Positions 40,101-47,655 are shown, counted from the stretch's first letter. The stretch is 64,000 nucleotides of DNA from Spisula solida (GCA_947247005.1 OX365946.1:47456734-47520733), one strand, 5' to 3'. The notes: a model not told the origin generated them from the letters alone. Numbers and translations are program-made.

Positions 40101-41920
40101 TTTTAGGTGTTGCTTGCCTTTGAAACATTTGAACTGGGAATAGCAGACATGCATCCATTCAATGACTGATATTGCTGTACTTTTAGGTGTTGCTTGCCTT
40201 TGAAACATTTGAACTGGGAATAGCAGACATGCATCCATTCAATGACTAATATTGCTGTACTTTTAGATGTTGCTTGCCTATGAAACATTTGAACTGGGAA
40301 TAGAGAAAGACATACTTCATCCTGATAATCTAATGATACCAATGCTACACAGCTGTGCTATGACCGAAGTATGTATTAAATCATCACACTTGTTTTATAT
40401 ACACTTATGTAATACTGTAAAATAATTATTTATTGAGGGAGTTGAATTTTCGTGGATTTTATTGTTGCACTCGACCACGAAATCTAATCCCAACGATTAA
40501 TCGACCTCTCAAATGTCGAACATGTGTTCATCCTATTATGTTTTGTGAATCACAAATTTATGACCCAACAAAAATGCATTTTTATTTAAATCCATGAAAT
40601 TTAATACCCACCAAAATATGTGATTTTACAATAACCTCTCTAGAGCAACACTCGTTGGGAAACATACAGTTTGGTTGACATACATTGGTTGTTGTTCTGG
40701 AGAGGTAAAGTGTATAGTTAATTAGTTACACCTAGAACTCAAATGGCTGCTCTGGAGAGGTTGCACTTTATACATATATAGGTTATTATAGAGGGCTGAT
40801 GGGCATTAAGTTGATATTGGCACACTAGGTTAAAACCCTCGGGTCGCAGCTGAAGTTGTCTCCCTTGTTTAGCAATACCTCGAAAAATTGTGTTGACTTC
40901 ACAGGTACGGGTGCACCAATTCAAAAATGACCAGATATAGTCTTGTTACAGATTTTTGGAAAATGTATAAAAAAACAAATACTGCATAGCTGGTTATTTC
41001 TACAGGGTGTAAATTTCTGCCACGCTGTGGTCCAAGATCAATTTGCAGACTTAAATCTATGTAGAATTAAATCATCTATATAAAATTCTCATGTAGAATA
41101 ATACTAGTTTATAATCTCCAGTCGCCATTTGAGAAGAAATGAAAAATACGCGATAAAAACAGATTGGCGAAATTTATGTCGTAAAATTTCCATTTTACTG
41201 GTCTCATCAAGGGTATTATGTAGAGAGGTTCACAAGATGACTTGTTTATTGCATTGTATTGTTTATTGCGGGTCTGTCGATTGTAACCATGGTAGTACGA
41301 ATGAAGTGTATATTTTTTAAGTAAAAACAGGAAAGAGCATATAATATTTTTATTACCCCCCACAAAGTTTGAAGGGAGTAGCCTTGACAGAAGTCACTAA
41401 AGAAGGAGAATTTTAGCATCTCAGGGGTTTTACTGAGGCATAATGCCAAATCTTTAAAATGAGTTGCAAGTCTGTTTCGGGTGCCATTAGCGCACAGCCC
41501 GTTTCAAACATTGTTATATTGTTAAAATTCCAATCATGGAACTTCAAATGACTATAACTTTGAGAATTCTATGAAGTTTTGTTTCATCAAATAACTTTTA
41601 TTTTGTGCAGAAAAGATAATTCTTTCTCATGCAGCAAATCCGGATTATTCCGGAATTGTAGGACCCTACATGTATACACTGGCAATCATCATCATTGACA
41701 CATGTTAACTTATACTATTCATACTTGAATATTTCAGTACAAAATAAACGAGGAAAATGACAGTCTCCTGAAGTTTAAGAAAGTTGTGAAAGCATCCAGC
41801 ACTGATAAGACTTCTGTCAAGGAGGCAAGGCAAATGGGAAAGGATAAGAATAAGAAAACCGCGCCCGAATCTGAAAAGGATTTACAAGGATCAGCTACAG
41901 CTAGTGAAGATCAAGCTTAG
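27938..41920 (+). CDS. Macro-domain-like protein (8 coding exons)
   Basis: Coding exons are 27938-28129, 29026-29073, 29707-29783, 33194-33248, 33562-33739, 34443-34549, 40267-40368 and 41738-41920. They join in frame to 313 residues with GT-AG introns. Residues 65-106 read VYKGDIFKCGPSADAI, then VSPANSFGFMDGGIDMAYS. This is the macro-domain signature: a beta strand, the ANS Asn, and a Gly-rich GG(I/V)D loop that binds ADP-ribose. Residues near 200-230 (CPGLGTAVGLMPADRCAFQM) correspond to the second phosphate loop (GxGT/G) and C-terminal helix. About 64 residues precede the domain. The last 60 form a Lys/Glu/Ser-rich, probably disordered tail. Macro domains bind or hydrolyse ADP-ribose derivatives; the substrate here cannot be told. 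The sequence looks closer to a subset of stand-alone macro proteins than to vertebrate MACROD or PARP macro domains (from memory, not searched). An AATAAA at 42345-42350 may be its polyadenylation signal. Confidence 0.85.
28134..28355. repeat. CGTGGATTT-type MITE-like repeat, copy 2
   Basis: GAGGGAGTTGAA, AAATCTAATCCCAACGATTG, TCGACCTC and AAATTTAATACCCACAAATA are all shared in order with 40418-40625. The repeat begins within a few bases of the exon 1 donor. Confidence 0.75.
28790..28921. mobile_element. Small palindromic MITE, 132 bp, TA flanks
   Basis: GGAGAGATCA and, further in, ATTCATATGCAAA and TGCCCACCAGC..CTTATTGGAT are inverted in the right half (CCAATAG, GCTGGTGGGCA, TTATGAAT, TGATCTCTCC). 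TA occurs at 28788-28789 and 28922-28923. The whole element can fold into a hairpin. Confidence 0.8.
29026..29073 (+). CDS. Macro-domain gene, exon 2
   Basis: 48 nt, phase 0. Acceptor TTTATTTTCAG and donor GTAAGT. Encodes VYKGDIFKCGPSADAI, the first strand of the macro domain. Confidence 0.88.
29707..29783 (+). CDS. Macro-domain gene, exon 3 (ADP-ribose loop)
   Basis: Acceptor TTGGTTTTAG and donor GTAAGA. Encodes VSPANSFGFMDGGIDMAYS then RHFGWQ, the diagnostic macro-domain loop. Confidence 0.92.
30255..30760 (+). repeat. Interspersed repeat with CCCCCATC/GATGAGGGGG hairpin head
   Basis: It starts GTACCCCCATCTTTGATGAG and continues with GGTAGGTCGGTTGGTAG and TGTGGTCCAAGAGCCAGG. It ends in AGGTCAAGGCCACTGTGACC and GGGGGGCATATGTG. 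The hairpin head and GGGGGGCATA-type end follow the same style as the other ACAAGA families. Short open frames inside are not gene-like. Confidence 0.6.
31030..31100 (-). mobile_element. tRNA-like (Arg-type) sequence, probable SINE head or tRNA pseudogene
   Basis: On the minus strand GCCTCCGTAGCTCAATGGTT is followed by AGCGC and by GGGTTCAAAACCC (B box with T-loop). GTCTAAT lies at the anticodon-loop position. The total length of 71 nt is tRNA-like. The T-arm pairs well, but the acceptor stem has mismatches and the anticodon stem does not pair, so a functional tRNA is unlikely. Confidence 0.6.
31490..32218. mobile_element. TIR element with 24-bp ends, 729 bp, TA flanks
   Basis: The ends CACTGAGTGGCTTTGAAAAC then GCAA and the inverse GCGTTTTCAAAGCCGCTCAG match at 23 of 24 positions. 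TA flanks are at 31488-31489 and 32219-32220. A short internal open stretch (31860-32099) shows no recognisable transposase motif. It is probably a non-autonomous Tc1/mariner-type element. Confidence 0.88.
32487..32720. repeat. Interspersed repeat, CCGTATTCCCTTAAATAAAA type
   Basis: CCGTATTCCCTTAAATAAAA then GCCCCC is followed by GGGGGGTATTTATTTGAGG and, at the far side, AGGGGGGCATTTATTAGGAG with TTTATTCGAGGTA. These look like the two ends of a degraded element with C/G-rich termini. Confidence 0.45.
32806..33131 (+). mobile_element. AGTCCCCTACCGGTTT element, copy 2
   Basis: It shares AATTGCAAGCAATACAGAAG and AGTCCCCTACC at the left, CCGGTAGGGGACTAATAA at the right, and the CATAGCAACCACA core units with copy 1 at 14708. 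The ACGG-like tract is missing. It lies just upstream of macro-gene exon 4. Confidence 0.8.
33194..33248 (+). CDS. Macro-domain gene, exon 4
   Basis: Acceptor CTTCTTGTAG and donor GTAAGT. It completes a Met codon, then encodes QERLQSVIRQDYDGELLV. Confidence 0.88.
33562..33739 (+). CDS. Macro-domain gene, exon 5
   Basis: Acceptor ATACTTCACAG and donor GTATGT. Encodes GQAAIITTVEKHN through KYLISAPTMRVPMDVS to AFRGIILA, then one base of Val. This is the central strand-helix part of the macro domain. Confidence 0.9.
33850..34041 (+). mobile_element. tRNA-derived SINE-like element, copy 3
   Basis: The head CCAGTGGTTAGTATGCAGG (A box) and GGGTTTAATTCCTGG (B box) is followed by CCATGAAAATTTGACAAG, GTGGAAGGGTAAGTAATG and TAGTACTGGTTAGG. 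This is the inverse of the bodies at 3826 and 7432. Confidence 0.75.
34443..34549 (+). CDS. Macro-domain gene, exon 6
   Basis: Acceptor TTCATTTCAG and donor GTGACA. Encodes RKFNAANPETPIRSVLCPG and LGTAVGLMPADRCAFQ, the second ligand-binding loop. It ends phase 0, and the next intron is 5.7 kb. Confidence 0.92.
34715..34795. repeat. CGTGGATTT-type MITE-like repeat, partial copy 3
   Basis: CCCCTTCCATGTTTTGTAAT then CCACAAATTAACGACCCCAC and a TTTACAGTA end match the right halves of the copies at 28134 and 40418. Confidence 0.6.
34938..36044 (-). mobile_element. Helentron/pearl-like element with 145-bp core tandems, copy C
   Basis: Inverted relative to copies A and B. It begins with the tail (AGCTCACCTGTCACAAAGTG, then ACAGAGTGAGC), then the GTCCGTCGTCCGTCC microsatellite, about seven core units, and ends in the head AGGGCCCTTTGGGCCCTCTTGT. 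It is well preserved, so it is a fairly young copy. It lies in the intron before macro-gene exon 7. Confidence 0.85.
36045..37102 (-). mobile_element. Second, diverged Helentron/pearl-like element abutting copy C
   Basis: Core motifs (TCTAGGTCAAGTTTGA, GGGGTCAAAAACTAGGTCAC, TAGAGGACAC) continue with more divergence, to an end ATGACAGGTGAGTGAGCTAG then GGCCAAGTGCCCTCTTGTTA. That is a second head, so this is a separate older element or a head-to-tail compound. Confidence 0.7.
37103..37400 (-). repeat. Degraded ACAAGAAATGTGTCCATAGG-type repeat
   Basis: It ends at AATGTCCTATGGACACATTT then CTTGTTA, the inverse of the head seen at 5592. The body holds TTGATCCAACAAAT-type and AGTTTTTGAAAATG segments with no coding potential. 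Confidence 0.5.
37453..37985. mobile_element. Expanded copy of the CAGGGGTGTCAA element
   Basis: GTCAACAGGGCCAAATTAAA and AATCCTGAATATCGTATGCA at the left, and TTTGCCATTTCTTG, GATATTTTCA and GGAATTCCTGATAAATCAG at the right, match the 267-bp element at 52992-53258. Its centre has become a five-copy 71-bp tandem. Confidence 0.75.
37530..37884. repeat. Tandem repeat, 5 x 71 bp
   Basis: CATGATTTACTCAGTTTGTA starts at 37530, 37601, 37672, 37743 and 37814. The period is 71 bp apart from a single-base deletion in the last unit. Units differ by few substitutions. The array lies inside the expanded CAGGGGTGTCAA element. Confidence 0.95.
38489..40303 (+). repeat. 80-bp tandem array: 23 copies of the exon 7 splice-acceptor region
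   Basis: TGCTTGCC occurs at 38511 and every 80 bp to 40271, giving 23 copies in 1760 bp with no indel. Each unit holds AATGACTAATATTGCTGTAC, then TTTTAG, then about 60 nt resembling the start of macro-gene exon 7 (codons xLLAFETFELGI, then ADMHPFND) and a stop. All 23 keep the AG; copy 2 reads TGTTAG. The last copy, at 40267, runs into the exon that continues the gene. Units differ mainly in the first four bases after AG (ATAC, ATGT, GTGT, AGGC). Reading frames on the opposite strand are by-products. Confidence 0.97.
40267..40368 (+). CDS. Macro-domain gene, exon 7 (last copy of the 80-bp array)
   Basis: Acceptor GCTGTACTTTTAG and donor GTATGT, phase 0 at both ends. Encodes MLLAYETFELGIEKDILHPD and then NLMIPMLHSCAMTE. 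The first 36 nt match the array units. This copy is the only one that continues into a full-length exon with a donor. Confidence 0.88.
40418..40625. repeat. CGTGGATTT-type MITE-like repeat, copy 4
   Basis: It shares ATTGAGGGAGTTGAA, CGTGGATTTTATTG, ACCACGAAATCTAATCCCAA, CGATTAATCGACCTC and AATTTAATACCCACC with the copy at 28134. A TTTACAATA end is present at the right and ACTGTAAAATA at the left. Confidence 0.75.
40628..40760. repeat. Small inverted-repeat element, ACCTCTC ends
   Basis: AACCTCTCTAGAGCAACA and, 70 bp on, GTTGTTCTGGAGAGGT are inverted. A second GCTCTGGAGAGGTTGC follows at 40750. It resembles the sequence near 20130. No coding sequence is present. Confidence 0.55.
41460..41675. 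repeat. GGAATTGTAGGACCC repeat, copy 1
   Basis: GGGTGCCATTAGCGC, TCATCAAATAACTTTTATTT, AGCAAATCCGGATTATTCCG and GAATTGTAGGACCC occur in order. The 45575-45728 and 46335-46490 segments share these blocks. It lies in the last macro-gene intron. Confidence 0.65.
41738..41920 (+). CDS. Macro-domain gene, exon 8 and stop
   Basis: Acceptor GAATATTTCAG. 60 codons from YKINEENDSLLKFKKVV to ATASEDQA, then TAG. Rich in Lys, Glu and Ser and probably disordered. It includes KDKNKK, a possible basic nuclear-localisation-like patch. Confidence 0.8.
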   Translation, partial: YKINEENDSLLKFKKVVKASSTDKTSVKEARQMGKDKNKKTAPESEKDLQGSATASEDQA

Positions 41921-42344
41921 ATGTTTTAACATAATTAGTGATATATAAGGGTGCATAATGGCAAATTTTGTCGCAATATCATCTTAAAAATGTGAAAAAT
42001 AGAGAAAAATTGAATTTCATTGGTTGCCATAGCAACGGTATTGAAAAAAAGTTTTGTCCCCAGAAATCATTTCTATAGGTGAATACTAAAAAGGGGGCAG
42101 TATATTTTCAAAATCTGAGAATGTGAGTGGACGACCATGTTTGATATAACCTGGAACAAATGTATAATATACAATTAATGATTTGGCAAGGCATATATAT
42201 CTGGAGCAACAGCCATAGGCAAACAGAAAGTGTGGTTGTTGTTCAGAGGTTATTAAGCATAAAGTTATGGTCCCGATCTTATGAATTAGACTGGGAAGTA
42301 TATCATACAAAACAGTGGATACCAAAGTCTCCAGATGAAGTATC

Positions 42345-42350
42345 AATAAA
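42345..42350 (+). promoter_or_regulatory. Candidate polyadenylation signal of the macro-domain gene
   Basis: AATAAA 425 nt after the stop codon on the gene strand. No transcript evidence is available, and other AT-rich hexamers exist downstream. Confidence 0.3.
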
Positions 42351-43107
42351 ATTTAAATCTTGAGAATATTGAACCATCGATTAGAGAAGTGAATTGAAAG
42401 CATCAGCACTTGGAGGTTTTTGGCCTTAAAAAAAATGCAAAATCATCACCCTCGATACGGTAATTGATTCTGTTCTAAGGATATAACATATACATTCTAC
42501 AATGGTTGTTTATATCTGTTGATACGTTACTTTAAAGTTTACACTATTGAATAGATGCAATTCGATTTCAATGTGGAATTTATGAAAATACTTGTTCAAT
42601 TTTGTTCAAATATAAGTTGAACACCTCTCATATTTTATTGTTTTGAGAAATCTCTGTTTAAAATTCTGGCCTTCTGCGTAAAGACTTAATAATTCGTTTA
42701 GGAATTAGTGTTTGGGCTACAAGTTCTGCGAGGCCACAACTTATGACATTATAATGACTGACCTGAATAATAGAGTATAGTGATAACACTAGCCTATGTT
42801 AACAAATTGAAATTAAATGCATATTTCATGTCCATTTTTGTCCAATCTTGTGCATATACAGTACTCTTTCAATCTACACTGATAACAAGTGGCCAGTTGA
42901 CCGTACAGTGTTTATATTATCCATGTTTATTAACTGATAAGGCTAGAGTTATCTCCGGTAAGGTATATAGATAGAATCTGACCTCTGGCCCCAATTACAC
43001 TAAAAAACTCTTTAAGTTATTGCTCAGTTGAGTCTGCTATTTTGAATTTATCATGTGACTACAATTGTTACAAGTCTTCTGATGTAGATTGATTTATCGC
43101 TTAAGGT
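42351..43107. other. Intergenic between convergent genes, no feature recognised
   Basis: AT-rich, without repeat boundaries or coding sequence that I can support. Confidence 0.4.
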
Positions 43108-43175
43108 AGGAGTTTGGATGCGGAAAAATTAAATCACGAGTGCGTAGCACGAGTGATTTAATTTTCTGCATCCAA
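43108..43175. repeat. Perfect-looking hairpin, about 24-bp stem
   Basis: GTTTGGATGCGGAAAAATTA then AATCAC is inverted as GATTTAATTTTCTGCATCCA then AAC around GAGTGCGTAGCACGAGT. One base of length difference separates the arms. It may be one end of a foldback MITE. The outer ends were not identified. Confidence 0.75.
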
Positions 43176-44316
43176 ACGAGTGCCTGTGTTTTATTCACCG
43201 ATAATATACAAGAACAGAGTTTTTATTTCAATTCTAAATACGATAATATCCTGCAATATTTAACTGCGCACATTCCATTTTCACCCATTTGACATTGAAC
43301 ATAATTCAACGCTGAAATTGAGTGGCTTATTAGCTGGTACAATTACCACCCTCGTTAACAAAAACGACCTTCGTCATTTTCCGAAAGGAAATAACACATT
43401 TTAAACATTGAAACAATTTTAATAACACGAGTATAGTGTATCTTTTTCATGAAATGAAAAATATAAATGAATTGATTATCAGAAGTTTTTATGAATCTTA
43501 ATTTCGAGAGTATATTGGAGTTTCTAAAAATAGATGCGTCATAGCTGTAACACTGGATACTCGTGCAACTCGCGACCCGTTGACAGTCTTCGAAATTAGC
43601 TTTTCTACAAAATGTAACGATCGCCTTACCCCGGTATGGCGCCCTCGATGTATTTCAGAGGCCACGACATTTTACTTTAGTATTTGTTTACTTTTTACCG
43701 GAAAATAAAATAAATATTTACGAATAGAAATTATTTTTAAAATTGAAAGTCGGTCGAATCGACGGAAATGTGGTTACGAAAACAAGCGCCCTCTGGTGGA
43801 AACTTTTTTTAGACGATACGTCATATAGCTGGTGATGTTGTTAAGGCTATTTTTAGCCTCTTAAACAGATTCTGGATTTCCGACAAAGATAATGATTTAT
43901 CGCGAGTGTAAATACTCGCCAAGTCGGGAGACGTTAATGGAGAATGTTACACGCCCGAATCGAAATTTAACCGCCATGGCGATCGGGCGAGTCCTAATTT
44001 CGAAGACTGCGTTGAAGCTTTTACTATAAAGTTTACGTTCATTCATAAATATGTCACGTGATATGGGGTGTAAATAGTAACAGCCAATTTGATACCATGT
44101 TTTATTGCGGTAATAATAAATGCCCTGTTTTGCTCTATGTGTATATGGATTAATCCGTGGATCGTGTTAGAATAAATTATAATATAGTAGGTGATTTTTG
44201 TATGAAATGCTCATGGAAATCTAACAGTAATGAACAATAGTGAATCTTGTACTTCAGCTTATTATAACAGACTTAAGTTTACTTTAAAACACTATATTCT
44301 GCAAAATCGGACTTTA
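43176..44316. other. Intergenic, no gene
   Basis: Mixed-composition sequence with a somewhat CG-richer stretch around 43540-44000 (TCGCGACCCGTTGACAG, CGCCCGAATCGAAATTTAAC). No open frame or repeat end could be defined. It may be the body of an element whose hairpin lies at 43108. Confidence 0.35.
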
Positions 44317-45142
44317 CATGAGCCAGTCTCCAGGAAAACCTGCTATGTTGACATGATGTAATTACTTTTTGTAACAAGGTTTTCAAAAAGCTCTAACATA
44401 AGAAAAAATACATATGTATTGATTCTATCTTAAACAATTTACCGATATAGTGCTATATCTTAGCTTCAAATTTTCGTATGAATTATGTCGAAGTCACATA
44501 CTTCGTTGCCATGGTGACCAATTTGGAAAAGTACTCCAATTGAGAAAAGCAAGGAGTTATAGTTCGCCGGGGATAACTCTAGCCTTATCAATAAACAAAC
44601 AAAGCAAATTATGAACACTACACAGTCGAATGGCCGCCAGTTTTCAGTGTAGATTTAAAGAGTATATCATTAAAAGTGTATTTACACAAGATTGAACAAA
44701 AAGGAATATCGAAAATGTATTTAATTTTTATTTGTAAACAAAGGCTAGTGTTATCTCCGGCGAACTATAGTAGCTTAAAACAGTAGTAGCCATTCTCTAA
44801 ATCCTAACAATTTCGAATATAATATTTATCTGAAAAATTAAAACATAATTCGAACACGCAATACTATTTTGAACAGTTCATGCAAAGAATTCATCAAAAG
44901 GTTTAATTATGAAGTACTTGTTACAGTCACGTCAAATAACATTCGAATGACGTTTGTGACGTCACACAAAAATATCTGAATAGTGAGTCTACAAAAACAG
45001 CTGTAACTTCCTTAAAACTTGAGATATCAACAAAATTTCTTTTACATTTTGCTTCAATATGATTATTCTTTATAAGTATCGAAAATCTCAAAATCAATAT
45101 TTTTGTCAAAATAGCAGGTTTTCCTGGAGACTGGCTCATATG
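44317..45142. mobile_element. TIR element ATGAGCCAGTCTCC, copy 2, 826 bp
   Basis: The left CATGAGCCAGTCTCCAGGAA then AACCTGCTAT and the right ATAGCAGGTTTTCCTGGAGA then CTGGCTCATATG are inverted over about 30 bp. TA flanks are at 44315-44316 and 45143-45144. An intact family member. No transposase frame is present. The body includes CACATACTTCGTTGCCATGG and TGTAACTTCCTTAAAACTTG. Confidence 0.85.
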
Positions 45143-45574
45143 TATTGCTCTGTAAAATTGGCATCTTGACTGAGAGGAAACAATATATACTAGTATACAT
45201 TTGAGTCATAAAACCCACAAATAGGTTTTTAAGATAGCAGACTCAGCTTAGCATTAACTTAAGTTTTTTCGCGGAATTGGGGCCTGCATAAGCCGTAACC
45301 TATGGGTATATGCTATATGAAGTCTATATCTAAAAGTGCAGTCATGGCTCAATACTCGTTTTCGATCTATATACAAAGTTCTACCTTGTTTGCACGTCAC
45401 AATAACTTGTTTTCAGTATTATATAATATATATACATTGTTTAGTATTTATATCTAGACCAGTTAAATGTTATATGTAAATAAAGTGCTTGAAAGATGAT
45501 GTTTTTATTCACACTATAATAGTGGAGCTAAAAATTGGAAGCATAATGGCCAAACCTGAAAAAAAAGCCGTTGA

Positions 45575-45728
45575 TCTGTTTTGGGTGCCATGGTTCCATA
45601 TTGAACACATATCCCTACACAAAAACACTTGTTTCAAACCTTCTTTTATTGTTAAATTCAGCATTTGAAAGTTCAAGTGACCATAACTTTGTCAATACTT
45701 GTTTATTCCAGAATTGTAGGACCCCTGA
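45575..45728. repeat. GGAATTGTAGGACCC repeat, copy 2
   Basis: TTTTGGGTGCCATGG to CATAACTTTGTCAATACTTG and CCAGAATTGTAGGACCCCTG, as in copies 1 and 3. It is shorter than copy 1. Confidence 0.6.
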
Positions 45729-45732
45729 ATGG

Positions 45733-46350
45733 AACAAGAGCTGTCCACGAACAGCGCGCTCCATTATTCGCAGCGACATGCTAGGATAGTACCATACAAT
45801 TATTATATATTCAAAACAAAATGCTTCATAACAGCAGCATTACCCTCTGCTGTGTAGAGGTTGGGGCTTCTAAGTCGAAAAAGGGGGATAATTTGGACAA
45901 ATTATGCAGGACCGTTACCTACTCATGTGTAGGTCCCCTTGGTCATGAAGGTAAACAAATAAGCATTTCATAGTCCAAAAGGGGGCATAATTTCAACAAA
46001 ATGCTAAATAGTTACCTTCTCCTGTGTAGGGGTTGGAGTCATGATGGTTAACAGGTATGCAAAGTATCAAAGCAATATTTAGAGGTTAAAAAACTTGTAC
46101 CTAATCTTTTAACATTTGCACTAAGTAGAAAAAGGGGGCATAATTTCAACAAAATGCCTGATAGAGTTACCTACTCCTGCATATGGGTTGGGGTCATGAT
46201 GGCAAACAAGTATGCCAAGTATGAAAGCAACATCTCAAAGGACTTAGAGAATATAAGAGGTTAAAAAACCTGTACCTAAACTTTAAGTGTTACGCCGACG
46301 CGGACGCTCGGGTGACTGCAATAGCTCCCTTATTCTACGAATAGTGGAGC
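45733..46350 (+). mobile_element. ACAAGAGCTGTCC-type element with core tandem
   Basis: The head ACAAGAGCTGTCCACGAACA, then GCGCGCTCCATTATTCG, is followed by about three units with AAAAGGGGGCATAATTTCAA and AGTTACCTACTCCTG. It ends in a GC-rich ACGCCGACGCGGACGCTCGG and AGCTCCC..TATTCTACGAATA. It has the same head-core-GC-rich-tail layout as the other families. Confidence 0.7.
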
Positions 46351-46490
46351 TAAAAAAGAACTTTGTATTAAATGTTGACACTTTGTCAATACTTGGGAGT
46401 TTTTCATCAAATAACATATTTTCTGCAGAAAAGTTAATTTGTTCTAGTGCAGCAAATCCAGATTATTCCGGAATTGTAGGACCCTTGTAT
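46335..46490. repeat. GGAATTGTAGGACCC repeat, copy 3
   Basis: AATGTTGACACTTTGTCAAT, TTTTCATCAAATAACA, AGCAAATCCAGATTATTCCG and GAATTGTAGGACCC. It follows directly after the tail of the ACAAGAGCTGTCC element. Confidence 0.6.
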
Positions 46491-47339
46491 AGATAAGTTG
46501 TTGCTCTACAGCAGCTGCTCAGGAGGATGTACTGTTACAGTACAAGTGGGCCAAGATGGGCCAAGATGGCTCTGTATCGCTCACCTGTGCACATTGATCT
46601 AGTAGAACCATATTCAAACTGGACCTTGATTTCGGTTGCAATGGAAACCAGTATTCCGCATGGATTTAAATTATTCAGCTCCTTTTAGAATGACCGCTCA
46701 TGCAACATTGTCACAAATTTGTAATGAAATCTAGCCTGTTTTTGCAGAGAAATATTTTACTGTTTATTAGTTACTGTATATAATTATGTTTTCTAGATAA
46801 AGAGAGAAATGAACCCAACCCACTGGCGGCCACCTTTTTGACGAATCAACTATTTCTGTAAAATGATTTAGAAATCTGGCCAGTGGTTGATTTTTTCTCC
46901 AATTGGTTGCCATAGCAATCTGTGTTCTGCATGGATTACAATTCTTTTAGCTCTTTTTTTAGAAAGAACCAACTTATAAAACCCGTACATCCCGGTGGAG
47001 GGAAGCCGGTATACTGTGATGATCTGGTACATTTTGTAACAAAAATCATTTGCATTCTCACATTCCCCGGTGTACTTTCGGTCTGGAAGAATATTCTATG
47101 AGTTTGACGTTGGTGTAGCTAGAGTGATTCCTGCTTTAGTATGGTGTAGTTATGGAGCAGAGCGGTAGGGCCCCGGTAAAGCATGGTTAGGTCCCGGTTG
47201 TTGTTGGTGGCGTTACGGTGACAGCCTCTATCGCCACGACTGTGACACGCCAGTGTTAGTCCTGGAAGTCGCTAAAGATGATACATGAACTTGGGTTAAA
47301 GGTGGGAACAGCAGTATCAGTTCTAGATTAGGTTGATCA

Positions 47340-47655
47340 AATCACGTCATGATAAGAAATAAGAAGCCAGCTAAGAAATGCGTGCAGGTTGAGCCTGAGG
47401 AACCAAAGCTGAATCGGACTATGATTTCACTGGTGGGAAATCACACCATCACCTCCACCTGAGGTGGTGGAAAGAGAGCCTTCACCTACACCGACACGGT
47501 CTAAAAAGCATCAATAATCGGCTCCACTGCTCTCTCCACAGTCCATATCATACCCGGTATGCTACGGTAGACATAGGGCAGTGATACAGTCCTTCCCCAG
47601 AAGTTCTCGGATTAAGCCGGTTCTCGATATGGCTCCTGGTGACCCCCGGTTTTAT
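47340..47655 (+). pseudogene. Decayed coding relic, gag-like composition, unrecognised
   Basis: This GC-richer patch stands out from its surroundings. One frame reads KPAKKCVQVEPEEPKLNRTM then ISLVGNH. A second, shifted frame reads PPPEVVEREPSPTPTRSKK, then a stop, then SPQSISYPVCYGRHRA and IKPVLDMAPGDPRFY. The Lys/Glu/Pro-rich style and codon-like composition suggest an old protein-coding segment with at least one frameshift and one stop, perhaps the start of a retroelement polyprotein. I do not recognise the family. GC-rich sequence extends left to about 47000. Confidence 0.45.

Noticed and set aside
19010..40303. CRISPR-like regular arrays
   Set aside because: The units are contiguous with no unique spacers, lie in animal introns, and have no cas genes nearby. 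They are tandem repeats.
39623..40342. Minus-strand frames of 71-79 codons with repeated MDACLLFPVQMFQ
   Set aside because: These are antisense by-products of the 80-bp array. The supported reading is the plus-strand splice-acceptor and exon sequence.
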